From Phycicoccus sp. Root101 (GTDB lineage Bacteria > Actinomycetota > Actinomycetes > Actinomycetales > Dermatophilaceae), in NCBI RefSeq assembly GCF_001426245.1, contig NZ_LMCM01000006.1, positions 346,865-410,864 on the forward strand: a stretch of DNA of 64,000 bases. Direction: 5' to 3'. Position numbers and translations under genes: made by a program. Shown one piece after another: positions 36,575 through 46,025 of this stretch. The notes beneath the pieces are model-generated. The model had not been told where the DNA came from. It ran no database searches and saw nothing but the letters and a program-made list of their open reading frames with translations. Position 1 is the stretch's first letter. Each line of letters opens with the position of its first letter.

Positions 36575-37681
36575 TCAGGCCCCGAAGCGCCCCTCGCCGG
36601 TGTCCAGCGGCAGTGCGGGCTGCCGGTCGAGCCCGGCCGGTGGGGTGTAACCGAGGTGGTCCCACGCCAGCGACGTCGCTGCCCGGCCACGTGGGGTGCG
36701 CGTGATGAAGCCCTCGCGGACGAGGAACGGCTCTGCGACGGTCTCGACCGTGTCGGCCTCCTCGCCCACGGCCACCGCCAGCGTCGACAGGCCCACCGGT
36801 CCCCCGCCGAACCTGCGGCAGAGCGCGTCGAGCACCGCCCGGTCGAGGCGGTCCAGACCCCGGTCGTCCACGTCGAACAAGGCCAGCGCCGCGTGCGCCG
36901 CCGTCTCGTCCACGACGTGGCGGCCGTGCACCTGGGCCCAGTCGCGCACTCGGCGCAGCAGGCGGTTGGCGATGCGGGGTGTGCCGCGGGACCGCCGGGC
37001 GATCTCCTCGATGCCGTCGGAGTCCGCCACCACGTCCAGCAGGCGGGCCGAGCGGTGCAGGATCGTCACGAGGTCGTCGGTGGCGTAGAAGTCGAGGTGG
37101 CCGGTGAAGCCGAAGCGGTCGCGCAGGGGCGCCGGGAGCAGCCCGGCTCGGGTGGTCGCCCCCACCACGGTGAACGGCGGCAGCTCGAGCGGGATGGCGG
37201 TGGCCCCGGGTCCCTTGCCGACGATGACGTCGACGCGGAAGTCCTCCATGGCGAGGTAGAGCATCTCCTCGGCCGAACGGGACATGCGGTGGATCTCGTC
37301 GAGGAAGAGCACCTCCCCCTCGGTCAGGGAGGACAGGACGGCCGCGAGGTCGCCCGCGTGCTGGATGGCCGGGCCGCTGGTGATGCGGATCGGGCGCTCG
37401 AGCTCGGTGCCGATGAGCATGGCCAGCGTGGTCTTGCCGAGGCCGGGCGGCCCCGAGAGCAGGACGTGGTCGGGCGGGGTGCCACGACGACGGGCGGCCT
37501 CGAGGACGAGCGAGAGCTGGTCACGTACCCGCGTCTGCCCCGTGAACTCGCTGAGCCGGCGGGGCCGCAGGGCCATCTCGACCTGGCGCTCATCGGTGTT
37601 GCCGGCGGGGTCGACGACCCGGGCCGTGGCGTCGAGGGAGGAGTCCTCGTACATCTCGGAGGAGAAGCCGTCAGCCATCAC
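36575..37681 (-). CDS. ruvB: Holliday junction branch migration helicase RuvB
   Basis: 368 aa AAA+ ATPase. Walker A is [17 protein letters not shown], Walker [11 protein letters not shown], sensor [17 protein letters not shown], and the C-terminal winged helix ends [12 protein letters not shown]. RuvB drives branch migration with RuvA. 3-bp gap from ruvA, in the ruvCAB operon under a LexA box at 38930. Confidence 0.97.
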   Translation of the reverse strand: MMADGFSSEMYEDSSLDATARVVDPAGNTDERQVEMALRPRRLSEFTGQTRVRDQLSLVLEAARRRGTPPDHVLLSGPPGLGKTTLAMLIGTELERPIRITSGPAIQHAGDLAAVLSSLTEGEVLFLDEIHRMSRSAEEMLYLAMEDFRVDVIVGKGPGATAIPLELPPFTVVGATTRAGLLPAPLRDRFGFTGHLDFYATDDLVTILHRSARLLDVVADSDGIEEIARRSRGTPRIANRLLRRVRDWAQVHGRHVVDETAAHAALALFDVDDRGLDRLDRAVLDALCRRFGGGPVGLSTLAVAVGEEADTVETVAEPFLVREGFITRTPRGRAATSLAWDHLGYTPPAGLDRQPALPLDTGEGRFGA

Positions 37682-37684
37682 CCG

Positions 37685-38287
37685 TCACCGCCCCAGCTCG
37701 CGCAGGGCGGCGCGCAGCATCTCGGAGACGTTCGGCGACGCCGGCGCCGCAGCAGCCACGGACGACACGGCCTCCTCGGCCTGCTTGCCGGAGTACCCGA
37801 GCCCCGTGAGGGCCTCGGTCACCTGGTCGCGCCACGACGGACCCGACGCGACGGGCGCGCTGGGCGTCGCGCCCGCTGCACCCGACGGGAGGCCGATCTT
37901 GTCGCGCAGCTCCAGGACGATGCGCTCTGCGCCCTTCCTGCCGATGCCGGGGACCTTGGTCAGGGTGGCGAGGTCGCCTCCGGTGACCGCGGCGCGCAGC
38001 CGGTCGGGGGCAAGGACCGACAGCATCGCCAGGGCCAGCCGGGGCCCCACGCCGGAGACGGTCTGGACCTGCTCGAAGATGTCGCGCTCCTCGTCGGACG
38101 CGAAGCCGTAGAGCGTGAGCGAGTCCTCGCGGACGACCAGGGTCGTCGCCAGGGTGGCTTCGTGGCCGAGGTGCTGGGCCGAGGCCGTGGCCGGCGTGGT
38201 GTGCAGCAGCATGCCGACTCCCCCGACCTCGACGACGACGCGGTCGAGACCGATGTGCCTGACGGACCCACGGACCGAGGCGATCAT
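37685..38287 (-). CDS. ruvA: Holliday junction binding protein RuvA
   Basis: 200 aa. OB-fold N-terminus (MIASVRGSVRHIGLDRVVVE), two helix-hairpin-helix motifs (QTVSGVGPRLALAMLSVL and LTKVPGIGRKGAERIVLEL), and a C-terminal domain that contacts RuvB (VTEALTGLGYSGKQAEEAV). The start overlaps ruvC by 4 nt. Confidence 0.96.
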   Translation of the reverse strand: MIASVRGSVRHIGLDRVVVEVGGVGMLLHTTPATASAQHLGHEATLATTLVVREDSLTLYGFASDEERDIFEQVQTVSGVGPRLALAMLSVLAPDRLRAAVTGGDLATLTKVPGIGRKGAERIVLELRDKIGLPSGAAGATPSAPVASGPSWRDQVTEALTGLGYSGKQAEEAVSSVAAAAPASPNVSEMLRAALRELGR

Positions 38288-38889
38288 CGTGACACCGCCG
38301 TCCTGCGGGAGCGGGCCTGCGTGCCGGGGACGGCTGCGGAGCCCTCCGCGGCGCGGGTCGCGACCGCCTTGAGCCGGGCCCGCTCGGACGCCGCGGCCAG
38401 GGCGAGCCGCTGGTCCCCGCCGCCACGCCAGTGGTGGCAGATCGCCAGCGCCAGGGCGTCGGCGGCGTCAGCGGGCTTGGGTGCCACCTCGAGCTCGAGG
38501 ATCCGGGTGACCATCGCCGTCACCTGGGCCTTGTCAGCCCGGCCGGAACCGGTCACGGCCGCCTTCACCTCGGTGGGTGTGTGCGTGATGAGCGGAAGCC
38601 CGCGGCGCGCGGCGGCGAGGAGGGCCAGGGCGGAGGCCTGCGCCGTGGTCATCACGGTCGGGACGTGGTCGGCGGCATACACGCGCTCGAGGGCGATGGC
38701 ATCGGGCTGGAACCGGTCCAACCAGGCATCCATCTGGTCCTGGAGGTAGACGAGCCGCTCCCCCGTGTCGCGGTCCCCGGGGGTGCGCACGACACCGACG
38801 GCGACCATCGTCAGCCGGTTGCCGCGACCACTGTCGACGACACCGAGGCCGCATCGCGTGAGGCCGGGGTCGACACCGAGTACGCGCAC
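38284..38889 (-). CDS. ruvC: Holliday junction resolvase RuvC
   Basis: 201 aa from GTG 38889, which has GGAGGGAG 7 nt upstream; the longer frame to 38937 is rejected. Catalytic acidic residues are in VLGVDPGLTRCG (Asp), DAIALERVY (Glu) and ADAADALALAICHHW (Asp pair). It cuts four-way junctions. The C-terminus is extended by about 40 basic/Ala-rich residues. First gene of ruvCAB; a LexA box is 41 nt upstream. Confidence 0.95.
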   Translation of the reverse strand: MRVLGVDPGLTRCGLGVVDSGRGNRLTMVAVGVVRTPGDRDTGERLVYLQDQMDAWLDRFQPDAIALERVYAADHVPTVMTTAQASALALLAAARRGLPLITHTPTEVKAAVTGSGRADKAQVTAMVTRILELEVAPKPADAADALALAICHHWRGGGDQRLALAAASERARLKAVATRAAEGSAAVPGTQARSRRTAVSR

Positions 38890-38929
38890 TCCACTGCTCC
38901 CTCCGAGGTGACGTCCGGGGCCGGGGCAT

Positions 38930-38945
38930 CCGAACACGTGTTCGG
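38930..38945. promoter_or_regulatory. LexA/SOS box upstream of ruvCAB
   Basis: CCGAACACGTGTTCGG is a perfect 16-bp palindrome containing GAAC-N4-GTTC, the core of the Gram-positive/actinobacterial SOS box (CGAAC-N4-GTTCG). It is 41 nt before the ruvC GTG, as expected for an operator over the promoter. DNA-damage induction of ruvCAB is known in related bacteria. Confidence 0.85.
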
Positions 38946-38956
38946 GTGAACGCTAC

Positions 38957-39011
38957 ACGGACGACGCCCCGCCTCCCCCGCAGCAACACGCGGGGAGGAC
39001 GGGGCGTCCGT
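38957..39011 (-). terminator. Long hairpin after yebC
   Basis: ACGGAC...CGCCCCG pairs with CGGGGCGTCCGT, continuing inward through CCTCCCCCGC/GCGGGGAGGA around an AGCAACAC loop, about 20 bp of stem with small bulges. It lies 13 bp after the yebC stop and separates it from ruvC. Confidence 0.75.
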
Positions 39012-39023
39012 GGGCGGGAGGGG

Positions 39024-39785
39024 TCAGTCCTCGTCCTCGTCGAGCTCGGCCAGGACCTCGTCGCTGATGTCGCCGTTGGCGAAGACGTCCTGCACGTCGT
39101 CGGAGTCCTCGAGGGCCTCGATGACGCGGATCATCTTGCGGGCACCGTCGGCGTCGAGCGGCACCTGGAGGTTCGGCACCCAGGAGGCCTCGGCGGAGTC
39201 GTAGTCGATGCCGGCGTCCTGGACCGCCTTGCGGACGGCCACGAAGTCGCTCGCCTCGGAGATGATCTGGAAGGAGTCGCCGAGGTCGTTGACCTCGTCG
39301 GCGCCGGCCTCCAGCACGACCTCGAGGATGTCGTCCTCGGACATGTCGCCCTTGGGGACCACGACGACGCCCTTGCGGTCGAAGACGTAGGAGACCGAGC
39401 CGGGCTCGGCCAGCTGCCCACCGTTGCGGGTGAGCGCGGTCCGGACCTCGGCGGCAGCGCGGTTGCGGTTGTCGGTGAGGCACTCGATGAGGACGGCGAC
39501 ACCACCGGGGGCGTAGCCCTCGTAGGTGATCGTCTCCCAGTCGGCCCCACCCGCCGTCGCACCGGACCCGCGCTTGACCGCGTTGTCGATGTTGTTGTTG
39601 GGGACCGAGGTCTTCTTCGCCTTCTGGATGGCGTCGTAGAGCGTCGGGTTGCCGGTGACGTCACCACCACCGGTGCGGGCCGCGACCTCGATGTTCTTGA
39701 TCAGCTTGGCGAAGAGCTTGCCGCGCTTGGCATCGATGGCAGCCTTCTTGTGCTTCGTGGTCGCCCACTTACTGTGGCCACTCAT
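39024..39785 (-). CDS. yebC: YebC/PmpR-family (TACO1-like) protein
   Basis: 253 aa. [20 protein letters not shown] and [17 protein letters not shown] begin the protein, with [13 protein letters not shown] and IYEGYAP-like [14 protein letters not shown]. The family was called a transcriptional regulator; recent work links YebC members to relief of ribosome stalling at proline tracts. The C-terminus is acidic. It overlaps pdxT by 4 nt, the conserved pdxT-yebC-ruvC order. Confidence 0.95.
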   Translation of the reverse strand: MSGHSKWATTKHKKAAIDAKRGKLFAKLIKNIEVAARTGGGDVTGNPTLYDAIQKAKKTSVPNNNIDNAVKRGSGATAGGADWETITYEGYAPGGVAVLIECLTDNRNRAAAEVRTALTRNGGQLAEPGSVSYVFDRKGVVVVPKGDMSEDDILEVVLEAGADEVNDLGDSFQIISEASDFVAVRKAVQDAGIDYDSAEASWVPNLQVPLDADGARKMIRVIEALEDSDDVQDVFANGDISDEVLAELDEDED

Positions 39786-40402
39786 TCCATGCCCTCCAAC
39801 AGGTAGTCACGCACGATCTGCACGAACAGTCCGTGGACCCGGTGGTCACCACTCACCTCCGGATGGAAGGAGGTGGCCAGCAGGGGCCCTTGACGGACGG
39901 CGACGATCCTACCGGCGGCCGGTCCGTCCTCCACACGGGCCAGCACCTCGACCGCCTCTCCGGCCTGCTCGACCCAGGGCGCACGGATGAAGATGGCGCG
40001 CACGGTGTCGTCGAGACCGGTGAAGTGGATGTCCTCCTCGAAGGAGTCGACCTGTCGCCCGAACGCGTTGCGCCGCACGGTGATGTCGAGGCCACCGAGC
40101 GTCTGCTGGTCGGGTCGGGCGTCGGCGATCCGGTCCGCCAGCATGATCATGCCGGCGCAGGAGCCGTAGGCCGGCATGCCCGCCGCCAACCGCTCGCGCA
40201 GGGGTTCGTGCAGGTCGAACGCCCGGACCAGCTTGTCCATCGTGGTCGACTCACCCCCGGGGATGATGAGGGCGTCGACCTCGGCGAGCTCCCGCGGGCG
40301 GCGCACGGTGGTGCCGTGGGCACCCGCCTGCTGCACGGCATGCAGGTGCTCGCGGACGTCTCCCTGGACGGCGAGGACACCGATGGTGGGCTGGGCTGTC
40401 AC
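39782..40402 (-). CDS. pdxT: Pyridoxal 5'-phosphate synthase glutaminase subunit PdxT
   Basis: 206 aa class I glutaminase. Nucleophile Cys is in [11 protein letters not shown], His-Glu pair in [11 protein letters not shown], and [10 protein letters not shown] is diagnostic. It feeds ammonia to PdxS. GTG at 40402 has TAGCAT 7 nt upstream (leaderless type), and upstream codons are rejected. PdxS is not adjacent: a plus-strand GNAT gene lies between them. Confidence 0.96.
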   Translation of the reverse strand: MTAQPTIGVLAVQGDVREHLHAVQQAGAHGTTVRRPRELAEVDALIIPGGESTTMDKLVRAFDLHEPLRERLAAGMPAYGSCAGMIMLADRIADARPDQQTLGGLDITVRRNAFGRQVDSFEEDIHFTGLDDTVRAIFIRAPWVEQAGEAVEVLARVEDGPAAGRIVAVRQGPLLATSFHPEVSGDHRVHGLFVQIVRDYLLEGME

Positions 40403-40446
40403 GACGCGAATGCTACGGGCGGCCGGTGCGGCCCTAGCGTGGGGGC

Positions 40447-40974
40447 ATGACCGGCGACCTGACCATCCGTCCACGGACCACCGAGGACCTGCCCGTCCTG
40501 GCCGACGTGCTCGCCGCCCAGCGGGAGCACAGCGACTACCCGCAACGCTGGCCGCTGCCGATGCCCGTCGAGGAGTTCCTCCACCGGTCGAGCGAGCTGC
40601 GGTCCTGGGTGGCCGAGCTGGACGGAGCCGTCGTGGGGCACGTCGCCGTGGCAGCGGTGGTCCCCGGTGACATGGCGACGGTGTGGAGCGCCGGTACCGG
40701 CCGCCCGCTGGACGGGCTCGCGGAGGTGTCGGTCCTGTTCATCGACCATGCCGTCACGGGGCGCGGTGTCGGTGCGGCCCTGCTGGCGACGGCGGTGGGG
40801 TTCATCCGCGACAGCGGCAGGACCCCGGTGCTCGACGTGGTGCAGGAGACGGAGAACGCCGTGCGGCTCTACGAACGCAGCGGCTGGCAGGTGGTTGGCG
40901 AGGCGAGGCCGCCGTGGCTGCCGGCCACCCACCGCCCGGTGCTCCTGATGACGCTCCCCGACGGCGGGGCCTGA
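40447..40974 (+). CDS. GNAT family N-acetyltransferase
   Basis: 175 aa. [40 protein letters not shown] (acetyl-CoA loop RGVGAA) and [19 protein letters not shown] give a clear GNAT fold. Substrate unknown. TAGCGT sits 6 nt before the ATG, back to back with the pdxT -10 only 19 bp away. It is oriented against pdxS and pdxT, so it splits that pair. Confidence 0.9.
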   Translation: MTGDLTIRPRTTEDLPVLADVLAAQREHSDYPQRWPLPMPVEEFLHRSSELRSWVAELDGAVVGHVAVAAVVPGDMATVWSAGTGRPLDGLAEVSVLFIDHAVTGRGVGAALLATAVGFIRDSGRTPVLDVVQETENAVRLYERSGWQVVGEARPPWLPATHRPVLLMTLPDGGA

Positions 40975-40993
40975 GCCCCGCCGTCGGTTGACT

Positions 40994-41920
40994 TCACCAG
41001 CCGCGCTCGGCCAGGCGGTGCGGCTCGGGGATCTCGTCGACGTTGAGGCCGACCATGGCCTCGCCGAGACCGCGCGAGACCTTGGCGATCACGTCGGGGT
41101 CGTCGAAGAACGTGGTGGCCTTGACGATCGCCTCGGCGCGCTGGGCCGGGTTGCCGGACTTGAAGATGCCCGAGCCGACGAAGACTCCCTCGGCGCCGAG
41201 CTGCATCATCATCGCGGCGTCGGCAGGGGTGGCGATGCCGCCGGCCGTGAAGAGGACCACGGGGAGCTTGCCGGCCTCGGCGACCTCCTTGACGAGGTCG
41301 TACGGGGCCTGCAGCTCCTTGGCCGCGACGTACAGCTCGTCCTCGGGGAGGCCGTGCAGCCAGCGGAGCTGGTCGCGCAGCTTGCGCATGTGGGTGGTGG
41401 CGTTCGAGACGTCGCCGGTGCCGGCCTCACCCTTGGAGCGGATCATCGCCGCGCCCTCGGTGATGCGGCGCAGGGCCTCGCCCAGGTTCGTCGAGCCGCA
41501 GACGAAGGGAACGGTGAAGTTCCACTTGTCGATGTGGTTGGCGTAGTCGGCCGGGGTCAGCACCTCGGACTCGTCGATGTAGTCGACACCGAGGGACTGC
41601 AGCACCTGGGCCTCGACGAAGTGGCCGATGCGGGCCTTGGCCATCACGGGGATCGAGACGGCCTCGATGATGCCGTCGATCATGTCGGGGTCGGACATCC
41701 GGGAGACGCCACCCTGGGCGCGGATGTCGGCCGGGACGCGCTCGAGCGCCATGACGGCGACAGCGCCGGCGTCCTCGGCGATCTTGGCCTGCTCGACGTT
41801 GACGACGTCCATGATGACGCCGCCCTTGAGCATCTCGGCCATGCCGCGCTTGACGCGCGACGTGCCGGTGGTGGGCTGCGACGAGGACTGCGGTACGGGG
41901 GTGGTGGTGTCGGCGGACAT
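40994..41920 (-). CDS. pdxS: Pyridoxal 5'-phosphate synthase subunit PdxS
   Basis: 308 aa (beta/alpha)8 enzyme. [24 protein letters not shown]-type [25 protein letters not shown] with the catalytic lysine in [14 protein letters not shown], and [16 protein letters not shown] identify PdxS. It builds PLP from ribose 5-phosphate, glyceraldehyde 3-phosphate and ammonia from PdxT. A GGAG site precedes the ATG by 9 nt. Confidence 0.97.
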   Translation of the reverse strand: MSADTTTPVPQSSSQPTTGTSRVKRGMAEMLKGGVIMDVVNVEQAKIAEDAGAVAVMALERVPADIRAQGGVSRMSDPDMIDGIIEAVSIPVMAKARIGHFVEAQVLQSLGVDYIDESEVLTPADYANHIDKWNFTVPFVCGSTNLGEALRRITEGAAMIRSKGEAGTGDVSNATTHMRKLRDQLRWLHGLPEDELYVAAKELQAPYDLVKEVAEAGKLPVVLFTAGGIATPADAAMMMQLGAEGVFVGSGIFKSGNPAQRAEAIVKATTFFDDPDVIAKVSRGLGEAMVGLNVDEIPEPHRLAERGW

Positions 41921-42229
41921 GACGACGAGCTCCAGATCTGTTCAGGGCGCAGCGCAGAAGACGCGCTTCGAGGCCAATGCTAGTTGGTGCCCCGAGCGCC
42001 GCGGACCGAGCCTGCGTGCGGGCCCACTGCCCCGCCATCCGCGACCGGCCGGCGCCCGCACCCCCACCACGCGACACGCTCACAGAACGTCGGTTGCGAG
42101 GCAGAACGCGCGTCTCCAACCCTCGTCCTGCCGCGCACCCAGCGTTGTGCCGGGGGCGCCGGAGGCCGGCGGGGCCGGCAGGGCGGCGAGGTGCGGGGGC
42201 CGGCGGGGCGGGTATGGCGCGGTGCGGGC
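41921..42229. other. 309-bp intergenic region upstream of pdxS
   Basis: No ORF supported. The pdxS side holds a TAGCAT-like -10 on the minus strand at 41977-41982, giving a leader of about 50 nt. The far side, after the LemA-like stop, has GCCGGC/GCCGGC (42165-42179), a possible short terminator, and a GTATGGCG octamer at 42212. Confidence 0.5.
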
Positions 42230-42811
42230 TCAGTCGCGGACGGCCGGGGGGAGCTCGTCGTCGAACTCGACCGTGCGCGGGAGGTCGGCGTGGCCGGCCA
42301 GCCGGAACAACCGGACGACCGCCTTGCGCCGCACCCTGCGCACGTCGGTGACGGCGTCGTTGTGGAACCGTCGGGCCAGCTGCACCCGGACCCCGGCTGC
42401 CTCGACCCGCTGGAGCGCGAGCGCCCCGAGGTTGTCGTCGCGCCGGATCTCCCCCACCACCTCGGCGCTGAGCGCTGCCATCAGGGCTGCGGTGAGGTCG
42501 CTCTCGAGCTCCTCGCGCTGGCCGAAGCTCTGGCCCTCGAGGAAGTCCTCCTCGAGCACGCGTTCGTTGTGCGCCTCGAGGGCCTCGGACGCGGCACCGG
42601 CCAGCATGAGCGCACTCGCGGGGTCGAGGGCCCCGGAGTTGGCGAGCTCCAGGGTGGCCTCGGAGCGCCGCACCAGCTGGGCGTCGAGCGCCGAGAGCGC
42701 TCCCTCCGCCCGGGTGTGCAGCCGGTCGAGGCGGGCGGCGTTGTACGACAGGTACCACGCGATCCCGAGCAGCACGGCGACGGCGACGGCGGTCCAGGTG
42801 ACGGTCTGCAT
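42230..42811 (-). CDS. LemA-like membrane-anchored protein
   Basis: 193 aa. One N-terminal membrane segment (WTAVAVAVLLGIAWYLSY) followed by a helical region with LDRLHTRAEGALSALDAQLV and VQLARRFHNDAVTDVRRVR, the pattern of the LemA family. Function unknown. Its ATG overlaps the pimA stop by 1 nt (TGATG), so it is the last gene of the PIM operon. Confidence 0.75.
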   Translation of the reverse strand: MQTVTWTAVAVAVLLGIAWYLSYNAARLDRLHTRAEGALSALDAQLVRRSEATLELANSGALDPASALMLAGAASEALEAHNERVLEEDFLEGQSFGQREELESDLTAALMAALSAEVVGEIRRDDNLGALALQRVEAAGVRVQLARRFHNDAVTDVRRVRRKAVVRLFRLAGHADLPRTVEFDDELPPAVRD

Positions 42812-44013
42812 CAGTCCTCGGTTCCTCGGCGGCCGCGCAGCAGCCGGGTCCAACGGGTGTCGGCCGGGTCGGCCCGGTCGTCCCGGACCTCGCGCCAGTC
42901 GTCGACACCGTGGGTGACCGTCTCGTAGACGGCCATGACGTCCTCGGCGACGACCGCCCAGTCGAAGACCTGGGCGCGGCGGCTGCCTTCGTCGCGCAAC
43001 CGCTCCCGCTCGGCGGGGTCGCCGAGCAGCCGCAGCAGCTGGCGGGCGAGGTCGGCCGGGTCCTCGTTGGCGAACATCGCCCCGCACCGGCCGCCGTCCA
43101 GGACACGCACGAACGCCGCAAGGTCGCTGGCCACCACCGGCGCGCCGGCGCTCATCGCCTCGACGAGGACGATCCCGAAGCTCTCGCCCCCGGTGTGCGG
43201 CGCGACGTAGGCGTCGACCGACGACAGCAGCGCCGCCTTGTCCTCGTCGCTGATCATCCCCAGGAACTCCGTCGCGGCGGCCACGGCCGGGTCGAGCCGC
43301 TCGCGCGCGGCCTCCACGTCACCCGGGCCCGCGACGAGGACGCGGGTCCCCGGGTGCTCCGCCAGGACGGCGGGCAGGGCGGCCGCCAGGACGGGCAGGC
43401 CCTTGCGCGGCTCGTCGATGCGCCCGAGGAACGCCAGCGTCGGCGCCTGCTCGGTGCCGGTCCACGCCGGGTTGGGCGTGGCGTCGGCGAACCTGCTCAC
43501 GTTGACCCCGTTGGGGATGACGACGGCGTCACCGCCGAGGTGCGTGGTGACCGTGCGCCGCGCGTCCTCGGAGACGGCGATGCGCCCGTTGATCTTCTCC
43601 AGGCTGGGACGCAGCAGCGGGTATGCCGCCTGCATGGCCCGTGAGCGCAGGTTGGACGTGTGGAACGTGGCCACCACCGGGCCCTCGGCCGACCAGAGGG
43701 CGAGCAGCGCGATGCTGGGGGTGACGGGTTCGTGGATGTGGAGCACGTCGAACTCGCCGCGCTCCAGCCAGCGGCCGACCCGTGCCGCGGTGACCGGACC
43801 GAAGTTGAGGCGGGCGACCGAGCCGTTGTAGCGGACCGGGACGGCACGTCCCACCGACTCGACGTACTCGGGCAGCGGGGTGTCCTCGTCGGCCGGCGCG
43901 AGGACCGACGCGTGGTGGCCCTGGGCGAGGAAGTGCTCGGCGAGGTCGCGCACGTGGAACTGCACTCCCCCGGGCACGTCGAACGAGTACGGGCAGACGA
44001 TGCCGATCCTCAC
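42811..44013 (-). CDS. pimA: Phosphatidylinositol alpha-mannosyltransferase PimA
   Basis: 400 aa GT4 glycosyltransferase. The acceptor side opens with VRIGIVCPYSFDVPGGVQFH, then HIHEPVTPSIALLAL, and the GDP-mannose site is in FLGRIDEPRKGLPVL and the GGESFGIVLVEAMSAG (E-x7-E) motif. It adds the first mannose to phosphatidylinositol on the inner membrane face. GTG at 44013 overlaps the patA stop by 4 nt. Confidence 0.93.
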   Translation of the reverse strand: MRIGIVCPYSFDVPGGVQFHVRDLAEHFLAQGHHASVLAPADEDTPLPEYVESVGRAVPVRYNGSVARLNFGPVTAARVGRWLERGEFDVLHIHEPVTPSIALLALWSAEGPVVATFHTSNLRSRAMQAAYPLLRPSLEKINGRIAVSEDARRTVTTHLGGDAVVIPNGVNVSRFADATPNPAWTGTEQAPTLAFLGRIDEPRKGLPVLAAALPAVLAEHPGTRVLVAGPGDVEAARERLDPAVAAATEFLGMISDEDKAALLSSVDAYVAPHTGGESFGIVLVEAMSAGAPVVASDLAAFVRVLDGGRCGAMFANEDPADLARQLLRLLGDPAERERLRDEGSRRAQVFDWAVVAEDVMAVYETVTHGVDDWREVRDDRADPADTRWTRLLRGRRGTED

Positions 44014-44957
44014 GGCGCCACCTCGGCGGCGGCCGGTCGGGCGGGGCGAGGCTCGAGGTCGTCGAGGAAGACCCGCTGGAGCATGTGCCAGTCCTCGGTG
44101 TGCTCGCGGATCGCCGCCCCCAGCACGTCGGCGCACTGCTGGGTCATGGCGACGGCCTTCGCGCGGGTCGCGCCGGTGGCCGGGACCTCGACCCGCTCGT
44201 GGAAGGTGATGACGAGGCCGTGCCTGCGGGAGCCGGGTACACGTTCGTAGTGGATGGACACGGGGTGCAGTGCGGCACCGCTGCCGAGGGCGAGCGCTGC
44301 CGGACCGGCGGCCATCTTGGAACGGTGGCCGAGCAGGTCGACCTCGATCCCCCGGTCGGTGAGGTCGCGGTCGGCCAGCAGCGGCATGAGGACCGGGGAG
44401 GCCAGGTGGCCGCGGAGCTGGGCGAAGACGTCTCCCCCACCGGTGAGCGGCAGGATCGTCATGCCGAGCGACTCCCGGAACTCGAGGAACTCGGCATACA
44501 CCTCCTCGGGCTCGAGCCGCTCCGCGACGGTGACGACGGGCCCCAGGGCCTTGGTGCCCCACGCGCCGGCCAGGTCCCAGTTGCCGAGGTGGCCGAGGAA
44601 GCAGACGACGGGGCGCCCGGCTCCCAGCTCGGCCCGCACGGGAGCGTCGCCGACGACGCGCACCTGGCCCGCGATGTCGGCGGTCGAGCGGTCGGGCAGG
44701 CGGAAGGCCTCGCAGTAGTAACGCAGGTAGGAGCGCATGCCTGCGCGCACCAGAGCGTCGAGGGCACGGTCGTCGAGCTCGGGCCGCGCCTTCGCGTAGT
44801 TGGACCGCAGCCGCTCGACCCCCTTGCCACCCCGCGCGACGGTGAGGTCGGCGATGCGGTCGAACGCGGCATACGCGGCACGCTCGGGGAGTCGTCGGAC
44901 GGTCCCCCACCCGAGCCGGAAGCCGGTCACGGCGAGGACGTCGCCGAGGCGGCTCAC
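44010..44957 (-). CDS. patA: Phosphatidylinositol mannoside acyltransferase PatA
   Basis: 315 aa LpxL/HtrB-like acyltransferase. The catalytic Hx4D is in CFLGHLGNWDLAGAW, with VPVLMPLLADRDLTDRG-like PVLMPLLADRDLTDRG and FLDDLEPR. It transfers palmitate to the mannose of PIM. Its position between pimA and the PIP synthase gene is as in mycobacteria (Rv2610c-Rv2612c). Overlaps both neighbours by 4 nt. Confidence 0.92.
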   Translation of the reverse strand: MSRLGDVLAVTGFRLGWGTVRRLPERAAYAAFDRIADLTVARGGKGVERLRSNYAKARPELDDRALDALVRAGMRSYLRYYCEAFRLPDRSTADIAGQVRVVGDAPVRAELGAGRPVVCFLGHLGNWDLAGAWGTKALGPVVTVAERLEPEEVYAEFLEFRESLGMTILPLTGGGDVFAQLRGHLASPVLMPLLADRDLTDRGIEVDLLGHRSKMAAGPAALALGSGAALHPVSIHYERVPGSRRHGLVITFHERVEVPATGATRAKAVAMTQQCADVLGAAIREHTEDWHMLQRVFLDDLEPRPARPAAAEVAP

Positions 44958-45568
44958 GGGGCTGCGGCGAGCGCCTGGCGGCGCACCATGAGCATCCGCT
45001 GGACCACGGTGATCAGGCTCGCGACGGCGAGCAGGGCCAGCACGACGGTGAGGACGACCTCGGGCAGGCCGATCCCGACCAGGCCGGTCGTGGCGAGCAC
45101 GGCGACCAGGCGGTCGGCCCGCTCGGCGATGCCGACGTCCGCGGAGAAGCCCAGGCCCTCGGCGCGGGCCTTGGCGTAGGACACCACGCTGCCGAGGATC
45201 AGGCAGGCCAGCGCGAGCCCGGCCATGAGGAAGTTGTCACCGCTACCGGCGTACCAGAGCACGAGGCCGCCGAAGATCGCCGAGTCGCCCACCCGGTCGA
45301 GGGTCGAGTCGAGGTAGGCCCCCCACTTGCCCGAGCGGCCGGACATGCGGGCCATGACCCCGTCGACCGTGTCGGAGAAGACGAACAGGGTGATGACGAT
45401 GGTGCCCCAGAAGAACTCGTGCCGGGGGTAGAAGGCCAGGGCTCCGACGCAGACGCCGATGGTCCCGACGACGGTCACCACGTCCGGGCTGATGCCGAGC
45501 TTCAGGAACAGCCGGGCCACGGGGGTGAAGATCGTGGTGAAGAGCGCGCGCGCGTACTTGTTGAGCAT
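44954..45568 (-). CDS. pgsA: Phosphatidylinositol phosphate synthase (PgsA1-like)
   Basis: 204 aa CDP-alcohol phosphatidyltransferase with DTVDGVMARMSGR and GAYLDSTLDR giving the complete D-x2-DG-x2-AR-x8-G-x3-D-x3-D motif, and six membrane segments. The start MLNKYARALFTTIFTPVARL matches actinobacterial PIP synthases, which make phosphatidylinositol phosphate from CDP-diacylglycerol and inositol 1-phosphate. First step of the PIM pathway encoded here. Confidence 0.93.
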   Translation of the reverse strand: MLNKYARALFTTIFTPVARLFLKLGISPDVVTVVGTIGVCVGALAFYPRHEFFWGTIVITLFVFSDTVDGVMARMSGRSGKWGAYLDSTLDRVGDSAIFGGLVLWYAGSGDNFLMAGLALACLILGSVVSYAKARAEGLGFSADVGIAERADRLVAVLATTGLVGIGLPEVVLTVVLALLAVASLITVVQRMLMVRRQALAAAP

Positions 45569-45580
45569 GGTGGTGGCAGC

Positions 45581-45997
45581 CTACTGAGGCGCGGCCGGAA
45601 CCTTCGGCGCGCACGCCGGGGTGCCGCCGGGAAGTGCGTACCGGTGGTCGGCGACCCAGGTGTAGGCGCGGGCGGCGAGCCACGAGATGCCCGGGAGGGT
45701 GATCAGGTGCCCGAGCGGCCGCCACGCCGGCGCTCCGTGCTTGAGCCCCTCCGCGATCGCCCGGTGCCCGGCGACGACGGAACCGTCCTGCCGCACGAAC
45801 TGCGCCGCCGCGATGCAGTCCTCCTCGGTCACGCCGAGCGGCGCGAGGTCGAGCTGCTGCCACGGCTGGACCTCGTAGCGCTGGTGCCGGTCGACCCAGC
45901 GGGAGAGGAAGCGGGCGCTGGTCGTGCAGAAGCCGCAGTCACCGTCGAAGATGAGCAGGCCGCGCCCCCTCGGGGTGCTGTCCGGGGCGGTGTCCAT
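45581..45997 (-). CDS. DCC family thiol-disulfide oxidoreductase
   Basis: 138 aa. The family hallmark DxDCxFC is in LLIFDGDCGFCTTSARFLSR, with YEVQPWQQLDLAPLGVTEED, VVAGHRAIAEGLKHG and a C-terminal WLAARAYTWVADHRYALPGG. DCC proteins are small thioredoxin-like proteins often beside or fused to HTTM membrane proteins. It lies 12 bp upstream of the PIP synthase gene and is divergent by 28 bp from the gene at 46026. Confidence 0.88.
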   Translation of the reverse strand: MDTAPDSTPRGRGLLIFDGDCGFCTTSARFLSRWVDRHQRYEVQPWQQLDLAPLGVTEEDCIAAAQFVRQDGSVVAGHRAIAEGLKHGAPAWRPLGHLITLPGISWLAARAYTWVADHRYALPGGTPACAPKVPAAPQ

Positions 45998-46025
45998 GGC
46001 CGAAGTCTCTCACCCGCGTGGCACC

